In this document: positions 8,777 through 16,676 of the stretch, piece after piece | How positions within the stretch are numbered: the first letter of the stretch is position 1 | Layout of the letters: every line of letters starts with the position of its first letter | Source of the DNA: Actinomadura rupiterrae | GTDB lineage: Bacteria > Actinomycetota > Actinomycetes > Streptosporangiales > Streptosporangiaceae | Assembly (NCBI RefSeq): GCF_024172125.1 | Contig: NZ_JAMZEA010000001.1 | Location: 620,001-684,000 of the forward strand | DNA length: 64,000 bases | Reading direction: 5' to 3' | Notes under the pieces: generated by a model | What the model saw: the letters and a program-made list of their open reading frames with translations, nothing else | Databases searched by the model: none | What the model was told of the DNA's origin: nothing | Translations under genes and position numbers: made by a program

Positions 8777-9374
8777 CAAACAACTCCCGAAGAAGAGACC
8801 TCGCCACTCCGTTGTGGCGCTGCTCACTTGCGTCAGCGTAGCCAGGAATGACCAAAAAGCCGACTTGGGCGGCGCCGTTCTGACGCGCCGGTCACATGGC
8901 GGTCCCATGGCGGAGGTCACGGTGGTTTCCGGCCGGTTTCAGCCGGTCGGGAGAGGGCCCGCGAGGTCGTCGCGAACGCCGTCTCCAGCGGCTTCCAGCC
9001 TACGGCGCGGCGTCCCGGCGCGCGGCGGACACGGCCCAACACGCCGGTGCCGGACGGCGCTCCGCGGACCGTCCGGGGAGCGGTCTTCGCAGCGCATGGC
9101 CGGGTCCGGCCGGGGCGAACGTGGCGAAGATCACGTTTCGGTCGGCCCCGAACCCGTCACACCCCGCCGTCCCGTCCGCCCCGAACGCCGAAACACCCCG
9201 CCGTCCCCGTCCGGCCCGAACGCCGAAACACCCGCCGAGCCGCACTCGACGGGTGACATTCCGGGGTGTCCAGCCGCGGGCCGCAGGTGCCCGAGCTTTG
9301 GAGACGGACGGCGCCCGTTCGGAACCGGTCGGCATCCGTTCAGGCTCAGCCGGTGTCCGCGATTCGGAGGGCGG
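8777..9374. other. intergenic region with a short tandem repeat
   Basis: About 600 bases between the glutamate dehydrogenase start and the kinase stop, both on the minus strand. It should carry the gdh promoter, but no clear -10/-35 pair stands out. The only structure noticed is the 34-35 bp tandem repeat at 9160-9237. Plus-strand open frames here look like chance. Confidence 0.4.
9160..9237. repeat. tandem repeat, 34-35 bp, two copies plus a partial
   Basis: Copies at 9160-9193 and 9194-9228 share CACCCCGCCGTC near the start and CCCGAACGCCGAAA at the end. A partial third copy follows. Confidence 0.75.
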
Positions 9375-11027
9375 TCACGTTCCCGCGGGGGTGTGGCCGG
9401 TGCCGGTGGGCGGGGCGGTCGGGGAGGTGGGCGGGTCCGTCGGCGAGGTCGGCGGGGTGGTGGGGTGCGTCGGGGTGACGCTGTCGCTCGGCGTCGGGTG
9501 CGTCTTCGTGGGGGTGTCGGACGGCGTGGGCGAGTCGCTGCCGGACGGGGTGTCGCTGGGGGTGTCGGTCGGCGTCCCGGTGTCGGTCGGACGGTGCCGG
9601 GTGGGCGCGGTGGTCGGGCTGTCGGGCTGGGTGTCGGCCGGCAGGGAGGACGTGGGCTGCGGGTCGTTGTCGCCGACCTTCTGCGTCGCCGCGCCCTTGT
9701 TCCCTGAGCCCAGCGCGAGGACGGCCGAGACGATGACGACGGCGACCAGCGCGGCGACCGCGCCCGCGAGGGCGGCGGCGCGGCCGGTGCCGAGCCTGCC
9801 GACGAGCGAGGAGCGCCGCGGCGGGGCGCCCTTCGGCTGCGTGGTGCGCGCGTCGAGCGGCGAGATGCCGCGGGTGCGCGCGAAGGCGTCGTCGCCGCCC
9901 TGCTGCGCGGCGAACTCGGCCGGTGTCGGGAGCCGCCGGGGAGCCTGATCCTGCGCCGGGGAGTGGCCCTGCGCAGCGGCCTGGTTCTGCGCGGCGGCGG
10001 CCTGGTTCTGAGCGGCGGCCTGGTCCTGCGCCGCGGGCTGGACCGGGATCGGGGTGGGGTTCGTGCGGCGGCGGCCGAAGCGGCGCCGCTGGCGCTCGTT
10101 CTCCTCGACGAAGTCGGCGGCGACGACGCTGCCCGCGGCGAGGATCGAGGTCGCGTCCTCGGCGGGGGCCTGCACGGCCGCCGGGACGGGCGTGGCCTGG
10201 GTGCTGTAGTCCTCGTGCCCGAGCAGCCGCATCAGCACCTGGCGGGCGTGCGGCCGGGACGCCGGGTCCTTGGCGAGGCAGTCGGTGACCAGGTCGCGCA
10301 GCGGCCCGTCGAGCGCGCCTTCGAGCGCGCCGAGGTCCGGCTCCTCGTGCAGGATCCGGTTGATCACGGCGGGGATGGTGTCCTGGCCGAAGGGCGGCCG
10401 GCCGGTCGCGGCGAACACCACGGTCGCGGCCCAGCAGAACACGTCGGCCGGGGTGCCCGCGCCCTCCGCGCGGATCTGCTCGGGCGCCATGTAGGACGGC
10501 GTGCCGATCACCTTGCTGGTGAGCGTGGTGGAGCCGCTGATCGCGCGCGCCACCCCGAAGTCGATGACGCGCGGGCCGTCCGGGCCGATCAGCACGTTGT
10601 GCGGCTTGAAATCGCGGTGCACGATGTCGCCCTGGTGGATGGCGGCCAGCGCCGTCGCGGTGCCGACCGCGAGCCGCTCCAGCGCCGCGCCCGCGAGCGG
10701 GCCCTCGTCCAGGACGAGCTGGTTCAGCGACGGGCCGGGCACGTACTCGCTGACGATGTAGGGCCGGTCGCCGTTCGCGTCGGCGTCGATGACCTGCGCG
10801 GTGCAGAACGGCGCGACGCGCTTGGCGACGTCGAGCTCGCGCAGGAACCGCGCGCGGGCCCTGTCGTCGGAGGTGAGGTCGGAGTGCAGCAGCTTGACCG
10901 CCACCCGGCGGCCGTCGTCGCCGGCGGCGAGGTAGACGGTGCCCTGGCCGCCCTCGCCGAGCCGGCCGATCAGGGCGTACTGTCCCAGCCGCTCCGGGTC
11001 ACCGGACCGCAGGGCCCCAACCTCCAT
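9375..11027 (-). CDS. membrane-anchored Ser/Thr protein kinase (PknB-like)
   Basis: A 550-residue Hanks-type kinase. The N-terminal catalytic domain (about residues 15-275) has the glycine loop GRLGEGGQGTVY (21-32), K45 in VAVK, the catalytic loop HRDFKPHN with D139, DFG at 156-158 and a SYMAPEQ activation segment. A glutamine/alanine-rich linker with AAAQNQ repeats follows. One membrane span lies at about 416-438. The outside tail of about 110 residues is made almost entirely of Thr, Ser, Pro and Asp, with no PASTA or other sensor fold. It is divergent from the NlpC/P60 gene. Ligand and substrates are unknown. Confidence 0.92.
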   Translation of the reverse strand: MEVGALRSGDPERLGQYALIGRLGEGGQGTVYLAAGDDGRRVAVKLLHSDLTSDDRARARFLRELDVAKRVAPFCTAQVIDADANGDRPYIVSEYVPGPSLNQLVLDEGPLAGAALERLAVGTATALAAIHQGDIVHRDFKPHNVLIGPDGPRVIDFGVARAISGSTTLTSKVIGTPSYMAPEQIRAEGAGTPADVFCWAATVVFAATGRPPFGQDTIPAVINRILHEEPDLGALEGALDGPLRDLVTDCLAKDPASRPHARQVLMRLLGHEDYSTQATPVPAAVQAPAEDATSILAAGSVVAADFVEENERQRRRFGRRRTNPTPIPVQPAAQDQAAAQNQAAAAQNQAAAQGHSPAQDQAPRRLPTPAEFAAQQGGDDAFARTRGISPLDARTTQPKGAPPRRSSLVGRLGTGRAAALAGAVAALVAVVIVSAVLALGSGNKGAATQKVGDNDPQPTSSLPADTQPDSPTTAPTRHRPTDTGTPTDTPSDTPSGSDSPTPSDTPTKTHPTPSDSVTPTHPTTPPTSPTDPPTSPTAPPTGTGHTPAGT

Positions 11028-11416
11028 GTCGCGCGACCGCCCCTCTCGTGTTGTCGTCGGACCGAACCGCCGCCGCGGCGCCGTCCCCCGCGGAGCCGTC
11101 GCGACGTCCCCGTCCGCCTCGGTCGATCACCGGCCGCGACCGCGCGGGGCGGTCCCGGTGACTGTGGGACGCACCAGCGCGCAGGGAGGTTCACCCGTCC
11201 CTGCGACCTTACGACGCGATCTGACCCGACACGCCGCATCGGACGGTTTCGGTCCGCTCAAGCCTAGTGGGACGGGCCGCTTCGCGATACCACACAATCC
11301 CGGCACTGCCCCACATAATCCCTGGTCAGAGCCTTGTTTTCGGAGAATTTCCGAGTGTGAGCGGTGCGTCGCGGGTATCGGTCCGCCTGACGATCTTGCA
11401 AGGAGGTACGACAGGC
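11028..11416. other. divergent promoter region, kinase / NlpC-P60
   Basis: 389 bases between two divergent start codons. It is less G/C-rich between 11280 and 11350. A strong AAGGAGG at 11400-11406 serves the NlpC/P60 gene. I looked for a c-di-AMP (ydaO-type) riboswitch, which often precedes wall hydrolase genes, and did not see its conserved elements. Confidence 0.4.
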
Positions 11417-12397
11417 ATGTCCATCCCCTTAAAGGCCGTGACCGGCGCGGTCCCGCTCACCGTGAGCCTGACGCTCGCGCTGGGGACCGGAGTGGCCGAG
11501 GCCCGGCCGCTTCCAGTGCGCAGCGCCGCAGGCAGCGGCGAGGCGACCGCGAGTCCGATGCAGGACCCGATGGGAGAAGGAGAGGTTCCGAAGCGAGCCG
11601 TCCGGGCGAGGTCCGCGCTGTCCGCGGACGTGGGCCGGGCGCGACGAGCGGAGGCGCAGACCAGGTACACGAAGGCGTCCAGCGCCGTGCGGCCGGCCCG
11701 GCCGGCCCGGCGGGCCGGGCGCGCCGAGCGCGGGCGGACGCTGCACACCCGGCTCGGACGAGCCGAGCTCAGCGACCGGATGCGCGCCGCCCAGCGGCAG
11801 GCCGTCCGGAGGCAGCGCACCCAGATGGTGCGCCGCTGGGAGGCGCGCGCCGCGCGCGCCGTCCGCTACGCGACGTGGCAGATCGGTACGCCCTACGTGT
11901 GGGGCGGGAACGGACGCGGCGGGTTCGACTGCTCGGGGCTGACCCAGCAGGCCTGGCGGCACGCCGGGATCAAGCTGCCGCGCGTCGCGGCCGACCAGTT
12001 CCAGCGCACCCGGCCGCACGTGCCGGTGAACCGGCTGCGCCCCGGGGACCTGGTGTTCTTCCACGGTCTCGGGCACGTCGGGATCTACGCCGGGAAGGGG
12101 CTGTTCATCCACTCGCCCCACACCGGCAGGACCGTGACGTTCGAGCGGCTGCGCGGCTGGTACCGGACGCATTACGTCGGGGCCGCGCGTCCCGGCTGGG
12201 TGCCGCTGCCGGAACTGCCGCCGGCGCCGCCGACCGCTACACGGTCGCAGCCGCGGTCCGAGCCGCCGCCTAGAGTGCGGCCCGGACCACCCGAGGCGCA
12301 GCCCGACACTACCGAGGGGCGCCCGAACACGAACGAGACCGGATACGACGCGTCCGAATCGGAGACCGCGTTGTCCGAGATGACCGACCAATCCTGA
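11417..12397 (+). CDS. secreted NlpC/P60 peptidoglycan endopeptidase
   Basis: A 326-residue exported cysteine peptidase expected to cut wall stem peptides. The signal segment (about residues 1-29) ends in GVAEA. A very Arg/Ala-rich, probably helical region (60-150) comes next, then the NlpC/P60 domain (about 145-255). Cys172 lies in GGFDCSGL, His220 in LGHVGIYAG and His232 in FIHSPHTG, the usual Cys-His-His set. ATG 11417 follows AAGGAGG by 11 bases. The C-terminal 65 residues are a disordered Pro/Thr/Glu-rich tail. The basic spacer may bind wall polymers or the membrane, which is inference. Confidence 0.92.
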   Translation: MSIPLKAVTGAVPLTVSLTLALGTGVAEARPLPVRSAAGSGEATASPMQDPMGEGEVPKRAVRARSALSADVGRARRAEAQTRYTKASSAVRPARPARRAGRAERGRTLHTRLGRAELSDRMRAAQRQAVRRQRTQMVRRWEARAARAVRYATWQIGTPYVWGGNGRGGFDCSGLTQQAWRHAGIKLPRVAADQFQRTRPHVPVNRLRPGDLVFFHGLGHVGIYAGKGLFIHSPHTGRTVTFERLRGWYRTHYVGAARPGWVPLPELPPAPPTATRSQPRSEPPPRVRPGPPEAQPDTTEGRPNTNETGYDASESETALSEMTDQS

Positions 12398-12476
12398 TCG
12401 TCCGCCGGCCCGCGCGGGCGGCCGCCACCGAGGAGTCGGCGGCGCGGCGCGGGCCGGTGCTCCGATAATCGAGCCC

Positions 12477-13082
12477 ATGACCTTCCTGGACGGACGACGC
12501 GTCTACACCCGCGCCGACCTGATGGCCGAGCGCGGCATCGGGCGCAGCACGCTGGAGAAGTGGTACCGGGAGCGCGCCGACAACGGCCATCCGGAACCCG
12601 TCGGGACGGTCGGCTCGCAGAAAGCATGGGACGCCGACGCCTGGGACGCGTGGTACGCCGCGCGCGAGGCCGAGGACATCCCGCCCGGCCTGCTCACCCG
12701 CGATGAGCTCGGCGCGAAGCACGGCCTGAGCCGCCACCGGCTGAAGCAGCTGTGGAGCGAACGCGTCGACAATGGGCATCCCGCTCCGGCGCGCCAGGTC
12801 GGCAAGGCCCTCTACTGGGACGACGCCGAATGGTCCGCCTGGTACAGCGCGTATGAGGCGAAGGCCGCCGCACCGGACGAGCGTCCGGACGACCTGGTGA
12901 CGCTCGCCGAAGCGGCCCGCATACTCGGGCTCGCCCAGTCGAGCGCCACCGTCTACGCCAAGCGTCCTCCCGCGGGCTGGCCTACGCCCGCGCACGAGGA
13001 ACCCCTAGGCGGCGGACGCGTCCGCCGCCTCTACCGCCGAGCCGACATCCTCGCCTACGGCAAGTCCCGCCAAGCCAACTGA
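12477..13082 (+). CDS. protein with three excisionase-like helix-turn-helix modules
   Basis: A 201-residue protein built from three successive MerR/excisionase-like winged helix modules, at about residues 9-60, 73-125 and 141-197. Modules 1 and 2 are close repeats: RADLMAERGIGRSTLEKWY and RDELGAKHGLSRHRLKQLW, each followed by D/R-NGHP-x-P and a WDxxxWxAWY wing. Module 3 (LAEAARILGLAQSSATVYAK) is more divergent. There is no other domain, so DNA binding is the likely activity. Neither a phage integrase nor an attachment site is nearby. The TGA stop lies in the first copy of a 21-bp tandem repeat. Confidence 0.75.
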   Translation: MTFLDGRRVYTRADLMAERGIGRSTLEKWYRERADNGHPEPVGTVGSQKAWDADAWDAWYAAREAEDIPPGLLTRDELGAKHGLSRHRLKQLWSERVDNGHPAPARQVGKALYWDDAEWSAWYSAYEAKAAAPDERPDDLVTLAEAARILGLAQSSATVYAKRPPAGWPTPAHEEPLGGGRVRRLYRRADILAYGKSRQAN

Positions 13083-13168
13083 GCCACCCGGCAACCCAAC
13101 TCAGCCATACGCCAAGCCAACTCAGCCACCCGGCAAGCCAACTTCGCCACCCGGCAGGCCACTGAGCC
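13075..13168. repeat. 21-bp tandem repeat across a stop codon
   Basis: Four copies (13075-13095, 13096-13116, 13117-13137, 13138-13158) and a partial of a unit like CCAACTCAGCCACCCGGCAAG. The unit length is a multiple of three and is in frame with the helix-turn-helix gene. Copy 1 has TGA (the stop) where copies 2 and 3 have TCA and copy 4 has TTC. Confidence 0.9.
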
Positions 13169-13179
13169 CTACGCGCGGG

Positions 13180-15138
13180 TCAGTTTTCCGGGGTGTAGTA
13201 CTTCAGCACTTCGGGGTTGGCCATGGCGCCCGTGTTGGCGGCCTTCTCGATCGGCGTGCCCTGGAGGATCTTCCGGACGGGCACTTCGAGCTTCTTCCCC
13301 GACAGCGTGCGCGGGACGCCCGGGACGACATGGAACTCGTCCGGGACGTGCCGGGGCGACAGCGCCGACCGCAGCTCGCGCTTCAACCGGTCGGCCAGCT
13401 CGTCGCTGAACTCCGCCCCCTCGGCCATCTGGACGTAGAGCAGGAGGCGGCCCTCCTCGCCGAGGCGCCCGGTGTCGATGACCAGGCTGTCGGCGATCTC
13501 GTCGAACGCCTCGACCACGCGGTAGAAGTCGGCGGTGCCCATCCGGATGCCGCCGCGGTTCAGCGTCGAGTCCGAACGGCCGTAGATGACGCAGCCGCCG
13601 TCCGGGCGGATCTTGATCCAGTCGCCGTGCCGCCACACGCCGGGGAACATCTCGAAGTAGGACTCGCGGTAGCGGTGCCCGCCCTCGTCCTTCCAGAAGA
13701 AGACCGGCATGCACGGCATCGGCTCGGTGAGCACCAGCTCGCCGACCTCGTCGACGACCGGCTCGCCCGCCTCGGAGAACGACTCGATCCTCGCGCCGAG
13801 GCCGCGGCACTGGAGCACGCCCGCGTACAGCGGCAGCAGCGGCGACGGCCCGAGGAAGGCGGTGCACACGTCCGTCCCGCCGGACATCGAGCCGACCAGC
13901 ACGTCCTTGCTGACCGCGTCGTAGACCCAGGCGGCGCCCTCGGGCGGCAGCGGCGAGCCGGTCGAGCCGATCCCGCGCAGCCGGGACAGGTCGTACTTCG
14001 CGCCGGGACGGCGGCGCAGCTTCATCGACGCCGTGATGTAGGGCGCGCCGACGCCCATGTAGGTCACGCCGCTGTCGGCGACGAGCTGCCACAGGTCGCC
14101 GGGCGCGCCGTCGTACATCACCACCGTCGCGCCGACCAGCAGGCCGCCGACCAGGTAGTTCCACATCATCCAGCCGGTGGTGGTGTACCAGAAGAACACG
14201 TCGCCGGGACCGAGGTCCTGGTGGAAGGACAGGCCCTTGAGGTGCTCCAGGACGATCCCGCCGTGCCCGTGCACGATCGGCTTCGGCAGGCCGGTCGTCC
14301 CGGACGAGTAGACGACCCACAGCGGGTGCTCGAACGGGACGTCCTCGTACTCCATCGCGTCGGCCGAGCGGGGCAGGTCGGCATAGGAGATGCCGTGGCG
14401 CAGGCCGTCCGGCGCCGAGGCCGGGTCGAGGTAGGGGATCAGCACGGTCGTGGACACCGTGGGCAGCGCGGCCTCGATGTCCCGGACGACGTCGCGCCGG
14501 TCGAAGCGGCGGTCGTTGTAGGCGTAGCCGTCCACCGCGATCAGGACCTTCGGCTCGATCTGCGCGAACCGGTCGATCACCGAGGACGCCCCGAAGTCCG
14601 GCGAGCAGGACGACCAGATCGCGCCGAGCGAGGCCGTCGCGAGGAAGCAGACCAGCGCCTCGGGGATGTTCGGGATGTACGCCGCGACCCGGTCACCGCG
14701 TCCGACGCCGAGAGCGACCAGGCCCGCGCGGACCTCGGCGACGTGCGCGGCCAGCGCGCGGCGGCTGATCACGCGGTGCCCGCCCGCCTCCGAGCGGAAG
14801 ACCACGGCCGCGTCCTCCGGATCGCCGTCCGCGAGCTCCAGGGCGTTGCGCGCGTAGTTCAGGGTCGCGCCCGGGTACCAGCGCAGCCCGTCCACCGGCA
14901 TCGGCCCGCCCGAGCGGACCGGGCCGTCGCCGCGCTCGCCGAGCACGCCGAAGTACTCCCAGACCGAGTCCCAGAAGGCGTCGATCTCGGTCGTCGACCA
15001 CTTCCAGAGGTCCGCGTAGGACTCGGTGAGGACGCCCCTGTCCATCAGCCAGTTCTGGTAGTGCGTCACGCGCGCGTTCGCCACCACCTCGTCGGACGGC
15101 TCCCACAGCGGAAGACCCTCGGGCACCTGCTGGGACAT
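13180..15138 (-). CDS. acetoacetyl-CoA synthetase
   Basis: A 652-residue adenylate-forming enzyme that would activate acetoacetate to acetoacetyl-CoA with ATP in the cytosol. It matches the acetoacetate-CoA ligase family in length and in the N-terminal acyl-CoA-synthetase cap (WKWSTTEIDAFWDSVWEYF). The AMP-binding P-loop reads VVYSSGTTGLPKPIVHG. GGTDVC, the hinge YGRSDSTLNRGGIRMG and the C-terminal catalytic lysine region TLSGKKLEVPVRKIL are also present. ATG 15138 follows GGGGAG and is preferred to a start 41 codons upstream. It converges on the helix-turn-helix gene. A role in ketone-body or PHB-type carbon use is inferred. Confidence 0.93.
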   Translation of the reverse strand: MSQQVPEGLPLWEPSDEVVANARVTHYQNWLMDRGVLTESYADLWKWSTTEIDAFWDSVWEYFGVLGERGDGPVRSGGPMPVDGLRWYPGATLNYARNALELADGDPEDAAVVFRSEAGGHRVISRRALAAHVAEVRAGLVALGVGRGDRVAAYIPNIPEALVCFLATASLGAIWSSCSPDFGASSVIDRFAQIEPKVLIAVDGYAYNDRRFDRRDVVRDIEAALPTVSTTVLIPYLDPASAPDGLRHGISYADLPRSADAMEYEDVPFEHPLWVVYSSGTTGLPKPIVHGHGGIVLEHLKGLSFHQDLGPGDVFFWYTTTGWMMWNYLVGGLLVGATVVMYDGAPGDLWQLVADSGVTYMGVGAPYITASMKLRRRPGAKYDLSRLRGIGSTGSPLPPEGAAWVYDAVSKDVLVGSMSGGTDVCTAFLGPSPLLPLYAGVLQCRGLGARIESFSEAGEPVVDEVGELVLTEPMPCMPVFFWKDEGGHRYRESYFEMFPGVWRHGDWIKIRPDGGCVIYGRSDSTLNRGGIRMGTADFYRVVEAFDEIADSLVIDTGRLGEEGRLLLYVQMAEGAEFSDELADRLKRELRSALSPRHVPDEFHVVPGVPRTLSGKKLEVPVRKILQGTPIEKAANTGAMANPEVLKYYTPEN

Positions 15139-15271
15139 GCGCAAACTCCCCTTCCAGCCCCGCCACGTCGCGAAGCGTTCCCAGGATCGGACCCGGGAAC
15201 CGTCCGGCGCAACCCTCGCGACCTCGGACGATCCCGGTCCGCACATGTGGACGGCCCACACATGCCTGCTC

Positions 15272-15387
15272 AGCCGGCGTCGGTCAGCTCCACGACCGCC
15301 CGCCGGCGTCGGTCAGCTCCGTGACCGCCCGCCGGCCTCGGTCAGCTCTACGATGGTCCGTCGGCGTCGGTCTGCTCCTTGACCGCC
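15272..15387. repeat. 29-bp tandem repeat, four copies, overlapping a gene end
   Basis: Copies at 15272-15300, 15301-15329, 15330-15358 and 15359-15387 with core CGGCGTCGGTCAGCTCC. The last copies form the 3' end of the HAD gene, and its TAG stop (15348-15350) lies in the third. At that position the other copies read TGG, CGG and AGG. Confidence 0.9.
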
Positions 15388-16070
15388 CGGACGACCGCGT
15401 CGGTGTCGGTCAGGTCGGACAGGACGGCGTCCGCGCCCGCCGCGCGCAGCTCGGCGACCGTGGCGCTGCCGGTCGCGACCGCGATGATCGGCGACCGGGC
15501 GATGTGCGCGGCCTGGACGTCCCGGGGGTGGTCGGCGATGTAGACGGTCTGCTTCTCGCCGTACACCGCGCTGTGCCGCTCGCCCGCACGCGACCGCGCG
15601 ACCTCCAGCAGCGCCGCCTTGGAGTAGACGCCGTTCTCGTAGCCGCCCGCCTGGAGGTCCAGGTGCTCGGCGAGGCCCAGCTCGGTCAGCTTCAGCCCGG
15701 CGTTCGGCTGGAGCGAACCGGTCAGGACGGACTGCACCGTCCCCGGCAGCCGGGACAGTGCGTCCACGGCCTCGCGCGCGCCCGGCAGGACCCGCCCGTG
15801 CATGGCGAGGTCGCCGCGGCGCTCGGCGAACGCGTCGGTCAGGGCTTCCATGAATGCGGGCAGGTGGTCGTCGGTCGTGACGATGTCGTTGAACGCCAGC
15901 GTCTCGAAGATGATCTCCGACTCGGTGCGTCCGGGGGTGGGCGCGAGCCGGACCAGCCGGCGGCCCGTCGTCCGCAGGAACGCCTCGGCATAGGCGTCCC
16001 GGGTGACCCGCCCGACATCCACGAGGGTGTGGTCCACGTTCCAGAGCACCAGGCGGTTCTTCGTCGGCAT
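15348..16070 (-). CDS. HAD-like protein with Asn in place of the nucleophilic Asp
   Basis: A 240-residue HAD-superfamily protein of the phosphoglycolate-phosphatase type. Motif I reads LVLWNVDHTLVD: the usual first aspartate of DxDxT is asparagine (codon AAC), while the second aspartate is kept. Motif II lies near SVLTGSL, and motif IV near VYIADHPRDVQAA. Without the nucleophile a phosphoaspartate intermediate is not expected. The protein may therefore be catalytically weak, bind phosphosugars without hydrolysis, or belong to a subfamily where this Asn is conserved; I cannot tell which from one sequence. Its 3' end lies inside the 29-bp repeat array. Confidence 0.8.
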   Translation of the reverse strand: MPTKNRLVLWNVDHTLVDVGRVTRDAYAEAFLRTTGRRLVRLAPTPGRTESEIIFETLAFNDIVTTDDHLPAFMEALTDAFAERRGDLAMHGRVLPGAREAVDALSRLPGTVQSVLTGSLQPNAGLKLTELGLAEHLDLQAGGYENGVYSKAALLEVARSRAGERHSAVYGEKQTVYIADHPRDVQAAHIARSPIIAVATGSATVAELRAAGADAVLSDLTDTDAVVRAVKEQTDADGPS

Positions 16071-16080
16071 GGGCGCGAGA

Positions 16081-16614
16081 TTAGCTGAACGCGGTCACGG
16101 TCGGGACGGCCCGCCCCAGCACCTCGAACGACAGCTGGCCGTTCACCCCCGGCGAGACGGCAGCAAGGTAGGTGTTGATCTGCAGGAGGTCCCCGCGGTG
16201 CCGCTCCGCGGACGCGACGCCGACCACCTTCACCGAGCGCCGCTCCCCCGTCGCGAGGGCCGGGAAACTGCAGATCACCCGGTCCGTCCGGGCGCAGGAC
16301 GGGTCGCTCACCGACTCGACGGACAGGCCTGTCCCGGCGCGTCCGCCGACGACCTTCTCGCTGCGCGCCACCAGCCCGCGGACGGGCCGCTTCCCGGCAT
16401 TGGTCACCGTGAAGCCGTAGCTGAACCGTCCGCCGGGGACCAGCCGGTCGCCGCCGACCGGACGGACCGCCGGATCCGCGGACACCTTCAGATGCGAGGC
16501 CGCCTGCGCCGCGTCCACCGGACCGGACTCGTGCTTGCGCCAGGGAGCCGTGACGAGCGCGGCCGCGCCCGCGACCGCCAGCCCGGCGATCGCCGCCCCC
16601 ACTGCACGCCGCAC
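16081..16614 (-). CDS. secreted protein with a DUF11-like beta domain
   Basis: A 177-residue protein with a signal segment (RRAVGAAIAGLAVAGAAALVTA). The mature part resembles one DUF11/conserved-repeat immunoglobulin-like domain (FSYGFTVTNAGKRPVRGL, then CSFPALATGERRSVKVVG). Two cysteines (in DPSCARTDRVICSF) could form a disulfide. The start is uncertain: GTG 16614 has GGGGGA only four bases before it, and GTG 16602 is an alternative. It lies 10 bases upstream of the HAD gene on the same strand. Function unknown; probably extracellular. Confidence 0.65.
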   Translation of the reverse strand: MRRAVGAAIAGLAVAGAAALVTAPWRKHESGPVDAAQAASHLKVSADPAVRPVGGDRLVPGGRFSYGFTVTNAGKRPVRGLVARSEKVVGGRAGTGLSVESVSDPSCARTDRVICSFPALATGERRSVKVVGVASAERHRGDLLQINTYLAAVSPGVNGQLSFEVLGRAVPTVTAFS

Positions 16615-16639
16615 ACGTCCCCCGATCGTGGTCCGGCAG

Positions 16640-16673
16640 TTCTTCGTGGTCGGTGGTTCTTCGTGGTCGGTGG
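16640..16673. repeat. 17-bp tandem duplication
   Basis: TTCTTCGTGGTCGGTGG occurs twice in a row in the short gap between pruA and the secreted-protein gene. Confidence 0.85.
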
Positions 16674-16676
16674 TGG

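Noticed and set aside
11028..11416. c-di-AMP (ydaO-type) riboswitch before the NlpC/P60 gene
   Set aside because: Wall hydrolase genes often have one, but the conserved sequence blocks are not visible in this leader.
15272..15387. Possible small CRISPR or attachment-site array
   Set aside because: Contiguous 29-bp units without spacers, overlapping the end of a coding gene; a simple tandem repeat.
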